Assembly: GCF_000004195.4 (NCBI RefSeq)
Contig: NC_030683.2
Location: 72,015,764-72,079,763, forward strand
Direction of reading: 5' to 3'
Source of the DNA: Xenopus tropicalis
Lineage: Eukaryota > Chordata > Amphibia > Anura > Pipidae
DNA: 64,000 nt
Made by a program: the position numbers and the translations under genes. This document shows positions 46,701 to 54,133 of the stretch, in pieces. Position 1 is the first letter of the stretch; every line of letters starts with the position of its first letter. The notes under the pieces were generated by a model. The model was not told the DNA's origin. It saw only the letters and a program-made list of their open reading frames with translations, and searched no databases.

Positions 46701-48356
46701 CAAAGATGTTTGGGATAGCAACTTTTGAATTAAGTGCCAGTGGGGAAATATTCCATTTATTTCTCGGCTCCAGCTGGCAGCAATAGACTAACTCTTTAAA
46801 TGGCAAACTAGCCTTCCATGCAATGTCTCCCTACACACAGACAACTGGCTCATAAAACTGCTGATTGAATAAGCGGGTCACAGTTAATGGTTTGTAGAGG
46901 GAAGGCAGAAACATGCAGGTCACAAGGTTTTTTTTCTGTTTCTCAGTTCTAACTCACACCCTTTGCTTCTCAAACCGCAGCAGCCCAGATGCTCAAGCTG
47001 CAGCTGCATAAATATGAATAATGAAAAAAAAAAAAAAAAAATCAGAAAACCTATTTTCTTTTAATATTAAGACCACAAAAAAACAGCGTTTCTCTTTACA
47101 AAACGTTCTGCCTGTGAAGCAATCTTATGGGCCGGGTCTCAAAAATAACAGAATAGCTATACAGCTGACATATAAAGATACAAAACAAACATAGGCACAT
47201 TCACTATATTCTAATAGTACAAATGGTGGCAGGTTTATGCAAGTCTCTCTAACTGCCCAAACCCTTTCTTCTATCCTGCATCTAATGAATCTACCACTGC
47301 TTCATGTGACTGTACATAGGAATCAGGTTCTTAGTATACAGCATGTAACCTGCTACAAGCTTTACAATGTCACCAGATGTATGTGTGTACCGCATTCCAC
47401 TGTGACTTGTCACTCAAAATCCATTACAGTCTAACCTTGAGTTTTCTAGTTCAGCTGTATATGAGCCCTATGTACAGCGCTGCAGAATATGTTGGCTTAA
47501 ATGTTAATAATAATATGTACACTATAAATAACATAGGTGCAGTGCCTGTCCAATGCAATGCTACCATGACCCATTCATACTCCGCATGTATCTGAACTTT
47601 CCTATGGCTTCCCTATAGGTGTCTGCAAACTCTCATCATCCTTGTGTGTTCGGTTTTTATTGCAATGTACGGGCCCTCCTGTTGTACTGCTCCAGGTGGG
47701 TTTCATTCTAAGTAGTACAGCTGTATAAATCTTCCACATGGGTTTGCTATAATGTTATCCATATGTATTCTCAGTAATTTGTGCAGTTAGTGTTCTCTCT
47801 GTATAGTACTGTGTGTTTATGTGGTTTAGTTTACAAAGTGCTTCCATGCAGGCCCCTCTGTACTTTGCCTGTCACAGTTTCACACTGTCTGCCCTCTCTG
47901 TTGTTGGGTGCAAGGTTACTGTGGGTGCCCTTTATGTACATAACTAGACTCTCAATGTACAGTACTGTGTAGTTGTTTTGTCTATGAAGATTTTCATTCA
48001 CCCATACCTCACAGTTGAACTGAAGAAGCTGCTCAAATGAGTAGTGAAACGTTTCAATGATTACCTAGCAAGTCCAGTTGTTTCAGATTTAATTATACTA
48101 GATATGTGTAGTTGTTTTGCACACCCTATTGCGTGTGGCTAGTACTGAGCCATATATGTGTGTATGTGTGCTTCTCAGGTACAAGAGCCAAGCCATCTGT
48201 ACCAAAGCAGCACATTGTGTGAGGAAAGTAGCAGCGCACCCTCAGTACAGCCCCTCGGCCCCCGTCCCGCACCCACTCACCAGAGCACGAATAGGCGTCA
48301 TACTCTTTCTCTGTTTTGATGATTAATGTCGGTTTAAGGTCTAGCGCAGCTTTCAT
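13926..48356 (-). CDS. ets1: ETS1 transcription factor, whole gene (8 coding exons)
   Basis: Nuclear sequence-specific transcription factor that binds GGAA/T sites; in vertebrates it acts in haematopoietic, endothelial, neural-crest and heart development downstream of Ras/MAPK. The joined exons are 48356-48281, 30961-30842, 29354-29154, 27316-27239, 25000-24755, 22750-22490, 14531-14413 and 14141-13926. They total 1317 bases including the TAG stop, 438 residues (human ETS1 has 441). All junctions are GT/AG. Visible in order: IKTE sumoylation motif near residue 14, LLTP MAPK site with Thr36, PNT domain about 50-135, IKQE motif in exon 5, serine-rich exon 6 (242-327), ETS domain about 328-412 and C-terminal tail ending in PDNDE. 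FLI1 also has PNT and ETS domains, but the [14 protein letters not shown] and exon-6 sequences are ETS1-specific, so the paralogue is ruled out. The start is the ATG matching the known MKAA start of the p51-type isoform. Confidence 0.97.
14142..14412 (-). other. ets1: ets1 intron 7
   Basis: 271-base intron between the two exons that encode the ETS domain, with GTAGGT donor and CACAG acceptor. Nothing else is recognised in it. Confidence 0.9.
14413..14531 (-). CDS. ets1: ets1 coding exon 7 (N-terminal half of ETS domain)
   Basis: 119 bases, residues 328 (split) to 367, acceptor CTTATAG and donor GTAGGT. It encodes [20 protein letters not shown] through [17 protein letters not shown], identical to human over this stretch. 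This forms helix 1 and the first beta strands of the winged helix-turn-helix ETS fold, with the conserved tryptophan repeat. Confidence 0.97.
17444..17695. mobile_element. Palindromic MITE, GGGAGATTAGTCGCC family
   Basis: Left end AGGGCAGTAGCACACAGGGA, right end GTGTGCCACTGTCC; interior arms contain CATACCATCCCACCGGCAAG and its inverted counterpart CTTGCCAGTGGGAAGG. Same family as 21113-21490 and 43460-43754, here more diverged. Confidence 0.7.
17749..18087. repeat. GCTACTAGTAGCAGCTACTT element, with tandemly repeated left half
   Basis: Two head-to-tail units starting GTGAAGACACACTGGGCTAC (17751) and GATGAAGACAAGTGGCACTA (17894) share CACGGCTACT, CCAGAAAATACC and GAATTGCCTCTGCTAAAACA. An inverted end closes the element with AGTAGCTGCTACTAGTAGCT and GTGTCTTCAACC. 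A single-unit copy is at 44841-45037. Confidence 0.65.
19597..19942. mobile_element. Diverged palindromic MITE (CTCTGGCACACGAGGAGATT)
   Basis: Left end GGCTCTGGCACACGAGGAGA and right end AGGCGACAAATCTCCTTATG are inverted versions of one another; GCGACAAG/CTTGTCGC motifs recur inside. Related to the GGGAGATTAGTCGCC family. Confidence 0.6.
20811..21601. mobile_element. TTAA palindromic MITE with nested MITE
   Basis: Flanked by TTAA at 20807-20810 and 21602-21605. Ends AGAAACAGTAACACCAAAA and, inverted, AGGAACAGTAACACCAAAA. The arms pair through GTGTTTGCTT(T/C)(G/A)GGAAC and CACTACTATAGTTT, and a second inner hairpin (GGCACAGGTTACATAGCAGA and complement) occupies 20970-21065. The element is split by the insert at 21113-21490. 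Confidence 0.85.
21113..21490. mobile_element. Nested palindromic MITE, GGGAGATTAGTCGCC family
   Basis: Ends AGGGCTCTGGCACACGGGGA and TCCCCGTGTGCCACAGCCCT are inverse; a TAA sits on each side when the element is read from GGGCT to AGCCC, as in PIF/Harbinger-type 3-bp TWA duplications. The two arms (GCCATCCCACCGGCGA, GGCGCGATTTCCC) fold over almost the whole length. It interrupts the TTAA element around it, so it is younger. Confidence 0.85.
22490..22750 (-). CDS. ets1: ets1 coding exon 6 (serine-rich 'exon VII')
   Basis: 261 bases, exactly the length of human exon VII, residues 241-328. The acceptor is TGTCTAG and the donor GTATGA. It encodes the calcium/CaMKII-responsive serine-rich region ([18 protein letters not shown]) and the N-terminal inhibitory helices ([28 protein letters not shown]). 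In mammals skipping this exon gives the p42 isoform with unrestrained DNA binding. Since both flanking phases are 1, the same in-frame skip is possible here. Whether it occurs in this species cannot be seen from DNA. Confidence 0.97.
22791..23619. mobile_element. TTA-flanked element with inverted ends
   Basis: Ends GGCCAGTGCTGTCCAACT and, inverted, AGCAGTGCTGTCCAACTT, flanked by TTA at 22788-22790 and 23620-23622. No transposase frame. The interior includes a minisatellite and, at 22970-23000, a CTGAGAAAG...CAAAACGTTG segment like that found in the tails of frog retroelements. Confidence 0.65.
23099..23202. repeat. 34-bp minisatellite, about three copies
   Basis: Unit of 34 bases beginning ATGGCACATACAGGCAGCAT and ending GGCAGGCAGAGT; the first copy is slightly diverged, the last two are nearly identical. 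Confidence 0.8.
24755..25000 (-). CDS. ets1: ets1 coding exon 5 (transactivation region)
   Basis: 246 bases, residues 159-241, acceptor GCAACAG and donor GTAAGA. It encodes [20 protein letters not shown] through [13 protein letters not shown] to [11 protein letters not shown]. An IKQE motif matches the second sumoylation site of human ETS1 (K227). The segment between ENDYP and the IKQE motif is the most divergent part and is shorter than in human by about two residues. Phase is 1-1. Confidence 0.96.
25797..26560. mobile_element. Second copy of the AGAAACAGTAACA MITE, interrupted and right-truncated
   Basis: Preceded by TTAA at 25793-25796; starts AGAAACAGTAACATAAAA and includes AAACACTACTATAGTTTATA as in the copy at 20811. 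The inner hairpin resumes after the insert with GCTGCTGTGTAGCC and TTATCTGCTAGGTAATCTGT. The right terminus is not found. Confidence 0.65.
25871..26363. mobile_element. Nested cluster of GGCCATACAC-family MITEs
   Basis: Three sets of ends can be seen: AGGCGGCCATACACAGG (25871), TTAAAGGTGGCCATACACGC (25914) with a right end TTTATGGCCAGC near 26212, and GTTGCCCATACACAGGG (26271) with CAGTGTATGGCCAACTTAAG (26346). The 25918-25987 segment is a nearly perfect hairpin with loop near CCTCG. The order suggests insertion into the element around it. Confidence 0.6.
27239..27316 (-). CDS. ets1: ets1 coding exon 4
   Basis: 78 bases, residues 133-159. The acceptor is CATTTCAG and the donor GTAAGTAT. The first half ([12 protein letters not shown]) differs from human EDVKPYQVNGVN, while [14 protein letters not shown] is conserved. 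It links the PNT domain to the transactivation region. Phase is 1-1. Confidence 0.93.
27317..29153 (-). other. ets1: ets1 intron 3
   Basis: About 1.8 kb, GTAATG donor and TTTCAG acceptor. It includes a short common frog repeat near 27800-27850 (GGTTGAACATGATGGACGTA with inverted TTCAACC), a CA/TA microsatellite at 28222-28257 and T/A tracts near 28780 and 28990. No other function is seen. Confidence 0.8.
29154..29354 (-). CDS. ets1: ets1 coding exon 3 (core of the Pointed domain)
   Basis: 201 bases, residues 66-133, acceptor TGGTTAG and donor GTAATG. It encodes most of the PNT/SAM domain, from [18 protein letters not shown] to [12 protein letters not shown]. This domain docks ERK2 and contacts coactivators in known ETS1. 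The invariant tryptophans and the [10 protein letters not shown] helix are present. Phase is 1-1, so the exon could be skipped in frame. Confidence 0.97.
29355..30841 (-). other. ets1: ets1 intron 2
   Basis: About 1.5 kb, GTAAGA donor and GGTTAG acceptor. From about 30167 to 30670 it carries a copy of the interior of the element at 1150-1760, in the opposite orientation. A short common frog repeat (GAATTACGGAAAGGCCATCT) lies at 30776-30796. Confidence 0.8.
30842..30961 (-). CDS. ets1: ets1 coding exon 2
   Basis: 120 bases with 1-1 phase, residues 26 (split) to 66 (split). It encodes [18 protein letters not shown] and continues to [12 protein letters not shown], almost identical to human. Thr36 followed by Pro is the equivalent of human Thr38, the ERK phosphorylation site that controls CBP recruitment. 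The acceptor is TTTTAG and the donor GTAAGA. The exon was too short to appear as an obvious long open frame and was placed by similarity and frame. Confidence 0.95.
32836..32985. repeat. Partial GGGAGATTAGTCGC palindromic MITE
   Basis: Left end AAGGGCTGTGAGAGACGGGG followed by GATTAGTCGC, CATCCCACCGGC and TAAATTGCCGGTG; the right half is missing. Confidence 0.65.
35860..35965. repeat. Retroelement-tail-like sequence
   Basis: Contains CTGAAAGCTTGCTATGG and AGTTAGCCAATAAAGGTATC ahead of CACCTTTATACC. I recognise this as a segment common in frog and fish genomes, resembling 3' tails of Penelope-like (Neptune-type) elements. Family assignment is from memory and uncertain. Confidence 0.4.
36561..36596. 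repeat. (AT)n microsatellite, ~36 bp
   Basis: Uninterrupted alternating AT. Confidence 0.95.
37033..37057. repeat. Poly-T tract
   Basis: About 25 consecutive T bases, with no recognisable retrocopy next to it. Confidence 0.9.
37626..37714. repeat. (AT)n microsatellite, ~89 bp
   Basis: Long alternating AT array with a few TAATAATA interruptions at its left end. Open frames read through it are artefacts. Confidence 0.95.
38653..38880. mobile_element. Possible hAT fragment
   Basis: Left end TAGTGATGTGTGGGG and right end CCCTGCACATCCCTA are partly inverted, like the clear hAT at 55907-56161. The flanks show no convincing duplication. Confidence 0.4.
42139..42699. mobile_element. Degenerate GGCCATA-family MITE with internal frog repeat
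   Basis: Left AAAGCTGGCCATATAGAGG, right GGTGTATGGCCAGTTTAAG. The interior (42150-42400) includes AGATGGCCTTCTCACAATTC and GGATAACGGATCCCATACCT, a recognisable dispersed frog repeat also present in part at 30776 and 49300-49700. Confidence 0.5.
42958..43353. mobile_element. TTAA near-perfect palindromic MITE, 396 bp
   Basis: Flanked by TTAA (42954-42957 and 43354-43357). Both ends read AAGGAAAAGTAACACTAAAA inward, and pairing continues over AAATCTATTCTACCCTGC, TAGCAGGTATTTTCTAATAA and GGGCAAGAATCCACTAT, so nearly the whole element folds on itself around 43155-43190. Confidence 0.88.
43460..43754. mobile_element. Palindromic MITE, GGGAGATTAGTCGCC family
   Basis: Ends GGGCCATGGTAGACAGGGAG and CCCCGTCTACCATGGCCC are inverse. 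Internal arms CATCCCACCGGCTTGAATGT and ACATTCAAGCCGGTGGGAT pair. TAA follows the right end; the left flank is GAA. Confidence 0.85.
43786..44200. repeat. Imperfect inverted repeat element
   Basis: Starts after TTAA with AGGACCAGTAACACGG; TACCCCCTGTTGTAAAATAT (44001) is inverted at ATATTTTACAACAGGGTGTA (44132). The middle contains CACTCGGCCTTTGGC, common in frog repeats. The right end was not fixed. Confidence 0.5.
44841..45037. mobile_element. GCTACTAGTAGCAG palindromic element
   Basis: Left AGGGTGTAGACACATGGGGC then TACTAGTAGCAGTTACTTG; right CAAGTAGCTACTAAGTAGGT and GTGTGTCTTCACC. The two arms pair, and the element is related to 17749-18087. Confidence 0.65.
47990..48110 (+). repeat. Retroelement tail with hammerhead-like motif
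   Basis: CTGAAGA at 48020-48026, a stem GCTGCTC-AAAT-GAGTAGT (all positions pair, two as G-U) at 48029-48046, GAAAC at 48046-48050 and GTCCAGTTG at 48072-48080. The order CTGANGA, stem, GAAA, GTC is that of hammerhead ribozymes, which are known in Penelope-like elements. An extra A after CTGAAGA and weak helices I and III argue that it is either decayed or only similar. Confidence 0.35.
48281..48356 (-). CDS. ets1: ets1 coding exon 1
   Basis: 76 coding bases, 25 codons plus the first base of codon 26. It begins [17 protein letters not shown], close to the human MKAAVDLKPTLTIIKTEK start, and keeps the sumoylation-type IKTE motif. After that it diverges: EYDAYSCS replaces the human VDLELFPSP stretch. 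The donor GTGAGT follows directly at 48280. The exon lies in a CpG-rich stretch, which fits a promoter-proximal first coding exon. Confidence 0.93.
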
Positions 48357-48720
48357 GGCTGACTTGCCAGTGCCTTCAGCTGGGAGTCCTTAGCAAGAGA
48401 AGGCGGCTCTCCTCACACACAGATGCACAGACACAATAGAGCCCGGCGCACTCTCAAATCGCACGATGATTTCTCCTTCCAAATAGAGCGGTGTGTGTTG
48501 TCCCACTTTCCTTCTCCTTTCGCTTCCCCTCCTTCCCTTCCGCGATCCTTCTGAGCAGGGAGCTGAGCCGCCTTCTTGCCGGGCTTTTGTTATTTCTGAG
48601 CTTGAGTCTGTGCCGCCTGTGAGAGGAGCTGGGATGAGGGAGGGGTGGGCTGGAGCTGTGACAGCAGCCGGGGGCTGACTTTGTGTAGAGCGAATGGGAG
48701 CCCAGCGAAACTCGCACACT
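48357..48720 (-). promoter_or_regulatory. ets1: ets1 5' UTR and CpG-rich promoter region
   Basis: The stretch upstream of the ets1 ATG is far richer in G+C and CpG than its surroundings, and continues into the start of intron 1 (about 48230-48660). No TATA box is obvious, which fits known TATA-less ETS1 promoters. On the minus strand 48541-48501 is a polypurine run with four GGAA cores, including CGGAAGGGAAGG, candidate ETS-binding and autoregulatory sites. The transcription start cannot be fixed from sequence. Confidence 0.6.
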
Positions 48721-49300
48721 GCTCACAAACCTTCAGCACATCGGCTCCAACAGCTGCTTTAACTTCTCATTTGCATCATATATTCCCTGCAATTCACCTG
48801 AAGGCCATCATATTGCCCTCATTCATTTGTGCCAGTTCAAGCTAACAACCCAAAACTGCCATCAAAATCAAAGCATATAAAGAACAGGCTAATAAGTTTA
48901 TTATCAGTTAGGTTCCGCTGAGTCAAATATACTATATGTACATTAGGTTATATACTGAAAATCGTTACTGGCTACATTTATTTATATAAAGTATTATTTC
49001 TGTTGTAGTTCATTACTATACTGGTGACATTCCATAGCATTTTATATTTATCATAGATTATTTACATTAGTCCCTGTCATAATGGAGCTTGCCACCTAAG
49101 GTCCCTATTACATTAACACAACACACACACTATGGTCAATTTTGTCAAGGGGCATTTATCCTTCCTGAATGTTTTAGGGAGCTCCCAGAGCAAGCACCAA
49201 AAGGAATATACAAACTACTTGGTGTGAGCTACCATACTGACTTTATTAAACAGATACATGAGTTTATTACGTGCAAAATACATTGTCAGTATACAGGTAA
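48721..49300. other. ets1 upstream flank, nothing recognised
   Basis: AT-rich sequence without a clear exon or repeat boundary. Confidence 0.5.
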
Positions 49301-49840
49301 GAGATCCTTTATTCGGAAAACCCTTATCCAAATTACAGGAAACCCTTATCCAAATTTGCCAAAGTTGCCTTCAGAGGAAACTTAGGCGACTTTAACAAAT
49401 CGCACCGCCGCGTATGCCATCCGACTGGCGATTTACATTCTGGCCGGTGGGATGGCATTTTGGCGACTAATCTCCCCGTGTGTCACAACCCTTATAGACT
49501 TATTATCAAATTATTTCCTTTTTCTCTGTATTAATACTTGAACTTGTACTAAGATATAATTGATCCTTATTGGAGGCAAGCCAATCCCTTTGGATGTGTT
49601 TAATATTTAAATTATTTATTAGTAGATTTAAGGGATGGAGATCCAAATTACGGAAAGATCCCCTTATCCAGAAAATCTCAGGTCCAGAGCATTCTGAAAA
49701 ACAGATCCTGTACCTAATCTCCCGGAAATGCCTTTCCACTGACAACAAAGTGAATCACCAGTGGAAAGGACGTTGCTTCCCGTGAAGTTTTCTCCTGCAG
49801 TAGCAGAGATTTATCACAGGCAACTAATCTCTCCGTAGGG
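49301..49840. repeat. Mosaic of dispersed frog repeats
   Basis: Includes GAGATCCTTTATTCGGAAAA and AATTACGGAAAGATCC, split by a partial GGGAGATTAGTCGCC-family MITE at about 49365-49495 (CCGGTGGGATGGCATTTTGG, CTAATCTCCCCGTGTGTCAC). Another scrap of that family is at 49700-49835. Confidence 0.55.
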
Positions 49841-49844
49841 CATA

Positions 49845-50292
49845 GGGGCACATTTATCAAAGTACGATTGAGTCCGAATAAAAAAAATTTGTATTTTTGA
49901 ACTGTGCATATTTTTTGCGACTTTTTTGTACTTGGCGCAACAATTTGTGGGACAAAATCGTATTTGTCGCAACGAGTACAAAAGTTTTGGACTCATTAAA
50001 GCTTCATTATCGTGACTTTCCTTGGGCCAGGTTGGAGCTGCAGAGTGCCATTGAGTCCTATGGGAGGCTTCCAAAAACATGCACAGAAGGATCAAAGTCA
50101 GAAAGGTTTTCCCACCATTTACGATCGTCCGGATACGAAAATGTTGTGACTTTCGGAACACCATTACGATATTATCGCGACTATTAAGATTTTTTTCATA
50201 AGCATTTTTGTGACATTTCCGATCATCAGAAATTATCGTATTTGATCCGAAATTTTTCCCATTTCGTGATTCGAATTCGATGAATGTGCCCC
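49845..50292. mobile_element. MITE with GGGGCACATT ends
   Basis: Left end GGGGCACATTTATCAAAGT, right end inverted as GGGGCACATTCATCGAA. The interior has several ATCG-rich palindromic bits (AATCGTATTTGTCGC, ATTACGATATTATCGCGA). Related pieces lie at 51948 and 52429. Confidence 0.7.
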
Positions 50293-50647
50293 ATAGCCTA
50301 ATATGTTCCTTTGACTTGAATGAGTCTGAGGTGTGTAAAATAATGCCATAAATCGCAATGCATGCATAAGAACAACAATGCAGCTTTATAAATAAACAAT
50401 TTATTACACAATTTATTTGGACTAAGTAATTTTACACAGCTTTATGAATATACCCTGTACTGTGAGCACAAAACAATTCTATTTGGGGCTCTATAAATAA
50501 AAAGTAATAATAAAATACTGTTATTTACAGATATAGGTGAAATCTTCTCTTCTAAAATTAATTACTCCTGGTGCACCCCTTCCAAGTGGATTTACCTTTG
50601 ATTTGCCACAAAATCTGGTAACCTAACACTGGAAAATGCAGTGTTAA

Positions 50648-50910
50648 GGTGGCCATACACATAGATATAGCAATCTTTCGTGTGACCATTGGTCGCAGGA
50701 AAGATCAATGCCACCCTCCATAGACATTCAAGGCTGAATCGTCGCATATGGAGGTAGAAACAATCAAAATTCTACCTCCACCTGCCGATTCAGCCCTAAA
50801 CGTAGATTTTTCCCGGGCGCCATCAAAATCTTTTAACCTGCCAAAACTACAAGACGACCGATATCCGCAGCCTTTGCGATATCAATCATCAGCCTGTGTT
50901 TTGCCAGGGC
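50648..50910. mobile_element. TTAA GGTGGCCATACAC-family MITE
   Basis: TTAA at 50644-50647, then GGTGGCCATACACATAG. Interior arms GAATCGTCGCATATGGAGGT and TAGAAACAATCAAAATTCTA; the right end is decayed near TGTGTTTTGCCAG. Confidence 0.6.
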
Positions 50911-50924
50911 AACATATTTAAGGG

Positions 50925-51075
50925 GTTATGTAATAAAAGGTATAATAAAAGTTTGCCCAGGAGCAGCAACCGATAGCAACCAATAAGCAGGTAGCATTTA
51001 CTGGCACCTATTTAAAGCAAACATATTTTTGGTTGCTATGGGTTACTGCTATTGGGCAAACTTAGTGATTGATTT
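50925..51075. repeat. Dispersed frog repeat (inverted arms around AGCAACC)
   Basis: AGTTTGCCCAGGAGCAGCAA and GGTTACTGCTATTGGGCAAA are inverse ends. The same repeat occurs in reverse at 57660-57815. Confidence 0.6.
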
Positions 51076-51947
51076 GCAATATAGGTTCAGATCTGGTACA
51101 CCAACAGCAGGAAAACCTTGAGCCACAAAAAGCAGTTTTCAAAAGGATCTAAAGTCCCAGATGATGGCTCATTTATTATTTATTAGTTGTACTGCTGTAC
51201 TGTTCCTCATGCCCTGTGGGCCATTTAGGTTATACCTCCCAACTGTTAAAGAACAACCATCTTAAGTCATTGGATTTAAAATAATTCTTTGTAGTTTCCA
51301 GTTCCATAATCAGTTGACCCATAAGCACAAGAGTTCCTTCACAGTGGATCAAATCATATTTTTTTAATCAAAATGAGTATCACTTTAAAGTGATACATTA
51401 AAGTGATGGCATGTTCCTAAAATTGGAGCATTTTGGTATCAATGATTCAAGCTGGGCACAAACCTGAAAGGTTTCAAATAAATGAGGTATTTAAATCTGA
51501 ACTGTATAATTTGTCCATGACTAGGCCCCACCATGGCAAAACGAACTGTGATTCAATTCCATCACAACTAATGTTTGGGTTGCTTCCAGTGGCATAACTA
51601 CTCTGTGCCACCCCCCTATAAAAAAAATTTGGAGAAGCCTAGCACAGAGTAGCAAACTCACCTGGCCCCCACCCTGATGTGCCCCCACATGTAAATCCCC
51701 ACTCCCTGTCCCGCCCCCCTCCTTACTGAGAACGGAGATTTATATGCGGCTGTTGTTACGGCACTGGCTGCTTCGGAATACCAACCAAATGTTTTCCCAC
51801 CTATTACATTATTGACGGTTACAGCAAATTTTCAGTTGCCCGCGGTAGAGCAGATTTATTGGTGGCTACTAACTTCCATGTGTGCCACCACCCATTAGGT
51901 TTACTGGCACTTACAGAGTTAAAGGCAAACTATACCTTTAAACATTA
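51076..51947. other. Unannotated upstream flank
   Basis: No gene recognised. A CAGTGGCATAACTACTC segment near 51588 resembles a hAT terminus but no partner end was found. Confidence 0.45.
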
Positions 51948-52312
51948 TGGGGCACATTCATTAAAGTACAAATCCGAATCACGAAATCTGATAATTTCTG
52001 ATTGTGAATGGCGATCCAATAGTCATGAAATTTTCGTATCCGAACAATCGTAAACGGCGGGAAAACCTTTCTGACTTTGATCCTTCAGTGCATGATTTTG
52101 GAAGCCTCCCATAGGATTCAATGGCAGCTCCAACCTGGCCCAAGGAAAGTCACGATACCGAAGCTTAAATGAATTCAAAACTTTCATACTTGTTGCAATA
52201 AATACAATTTTGTCACACAAATTGTTGCAAAGTATGGAAAATATTGCAGAAATTAATTGCGCAAATTAATGAAAATATTGCAGAAAATATGCAAAAAATA
52301 TGAATTGCCCCT
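51948..52312. mobile_element. Diverged GGGGCACATT MITE
   Basis: Starts GGGGCACATTCATTAAAGT and contains GTCATGAAATTTTCGTATCC and TCGTAAACGGCGGGAAAACC in the inverse sense of the copy at 49845; ends near TTGCCCCTTTAATGAAT. Confidence 0.6.
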
Positions 52313-52428
52313 TTAATGAATATGTAACCGTATGTAAAACACTGTTTTGTGTAAATAAAGTCTTTTTACAACAGCATTTGCTGTGGGATGCATGTAATTT
52401 CATTTGGGCAGGGCCTTCTTTACCCCTT

Positions 52429-52660
52429 GGGGCAGATTTATCAAAGCACGAGTAGTTATCCCGAATGGGAAATATTCAGATTGGAAATGAAAATTTCTGA
52501 AGATCGCAAATATCACGAAAATGCTTACGAAAAATCGTATTAATCACGATAATATCGTATTGGCGATCCGAAAGTCACGAAATTTTCGTACTGAACTATT
52601 GTAAACAGTGCCAAAATCCGATTGTTTCACGCTAAAAATACAAATCCAAAACTGAAAAAC
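52429..52660. mobile_element. Left part of a GGGGCAGATT MITE
   Basis: GGGGCAGATTTATCAAAGCA followed by CACGATAATATCGTATTGGC and AGTCACGAAATTTTCGTA, matching the family at 49845. The right end is absent. Confidence 0.6.
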
Positions 52661-54133
52661 TGCCATTTTAAGCACTAAGCTACACGTTTAGGTACATGAA
52701 TGGACCGAGCTGTGTCTTTTACTTATACTTCTTCTCTTTGCAGTTAAAGACTGCATTATCAGGTGATCTCTGAGAAGGTGCACACTGCACAGACTATCAC
52801 AAAATGTTGACCAAGCAGCTTATCGGGCTGGCGCAACTAGACTAATATTTGGCAGAAAATTAGGTTTGAGGTGGCAGGTTTGATTTTGCTGTTGCATTGA
52901 GGACCAGATCTGCACGTTGATGCGATTCTTGATCCGATGGCCTACATAGCAGCACCTCAAGGTGGCTGTATCGGGGAAGGATCTGCAGCACTTCAAATAA
53001 GCAGATCTTTCAGTGTATGGCCAAATTTTTGGCTGATGTCCCAAGAAGCATTTTAGTCACTCACAACAAAACTCAGTTATCATGGCCAACTGACCATTCC
53101 AAAATGCTTCCACCTGCACAAACAGGAATCACACAACTTCGAAAACCAAAGTGAAGTAAAGGCCTTTCCACCGGCGACTCCTACTGTTGCCGGTAGAAAG
53201 GCCTTTTGGAGCGGTTAGTCGCCCGCAATAGCAGAAATCTTTCACAGGCTCCATGGGACATCAGCCTTGCATCAGCCCAAGGCTACTACAGCCCTTTAGC
53301 AATGAATATCTGTGTTTCTAAAGAAGAACCATTACCCTGTCATTTTTTCTACTGCATTTTTTCTATTGCTTCACAACACATGCTCTGAACATTACCTGAA
53401 CTTAGGTGCTATATCACAATCTAATCAATATAAAAATCACAATATTAGGCCAATCAGTATATAATTCAGATTGCTGGCCCCATAGAATCAGCTTCTTTGA
53501 AAGCTTCACTCTCAAAGTTGGTCTGATAAGATCAGAAGCTGTGGAGCCATCGTGGTCACTTTTGGAGACATTGAAAATATTGAAATAAAACTGCTGGACC
53601 TTTGGGATGGCAAAGTAATTTTATTACATAACATACAAAATTTCTAACTGTATTCTAATAAAGGCTACTATGACCCACAGCCTACTTTGCTCTGGAATTG
53701 TTCTGGTGCCTCCAGGCACATAATGCTTTACACCCCTGAGTAGCATATTGTAAAATACCCACCCATGTTGTAAAATAGCTGTCAAGGAGGCACCCATATG
53801 TAATAAACATTTATAGAACAAACAACAAAGATGCTTAACTGATCATTTATTTTTGTTAAAATACATTTATTTATATCTAAACTATGATGTGGGGAAATTA
53901 TGTACATGCAATAAGCACATGCTAAATCTGCTTTTACAGAGCAGACGTACAAATCTTTTTGACGACAGTTAGAAAATTAGAAACAACTGATGAGTATAAG
54001 TATAATTTCTGTTATGAAAGAAGCAACATATTGCATTGGTACACTGACTTTATATATCAAAAAGAAAATGTAGATTGCTAACATTGTAAATGTAATTTAA
54101 CAATTAATTTAAAATATCCCAAATGAATACACA
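52661..54133. other. Upstream flank with MITE scraps
   Basis: A GGCCATACAC-type right end (TCAGTGTATGGCC) lies at 53009-53022 with related sequence from about 52830, and a scrap of the GGGAGATTAGTCGCC family (CCACCGGCGACTCC, GTTAGTCGCCCGC) at 53165-53240. The rest holds nothing recognised. Confidence 0.5.

Larger units (their letters stand above)
30962..48280 (-). other. ets1: ets1 intron 1
   Basis: 17.3 kb first intron, GTGAGT donor and TTTTAG acceptor. Most of it (31000-32830, 33000-35850, 36000-42130, 45040-47980) has no exon, RNA gene or clear element and is typical AT-rich intron DNA, where enhancers would be expected but cannot be read directly. Recognised content is listed separately: hairpin elements at 32836-32985, 42139-42699, 42958-43353, 43460-43754, 43786-44200 and 44841-45037, AT arrays at 36561 and 37626, and retroelement-like tails near 35860 and 48010. 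Confidence 0.8.

Noticed and set aside
48390..48726. Open frames of about 90-109 codons on the minus strand in the ets1 5' region
   Set aside because: They lie in the GC-rich leader, overlap each other in different frames and show no family resemblance; best explained as CpG-rich 5' UTR.
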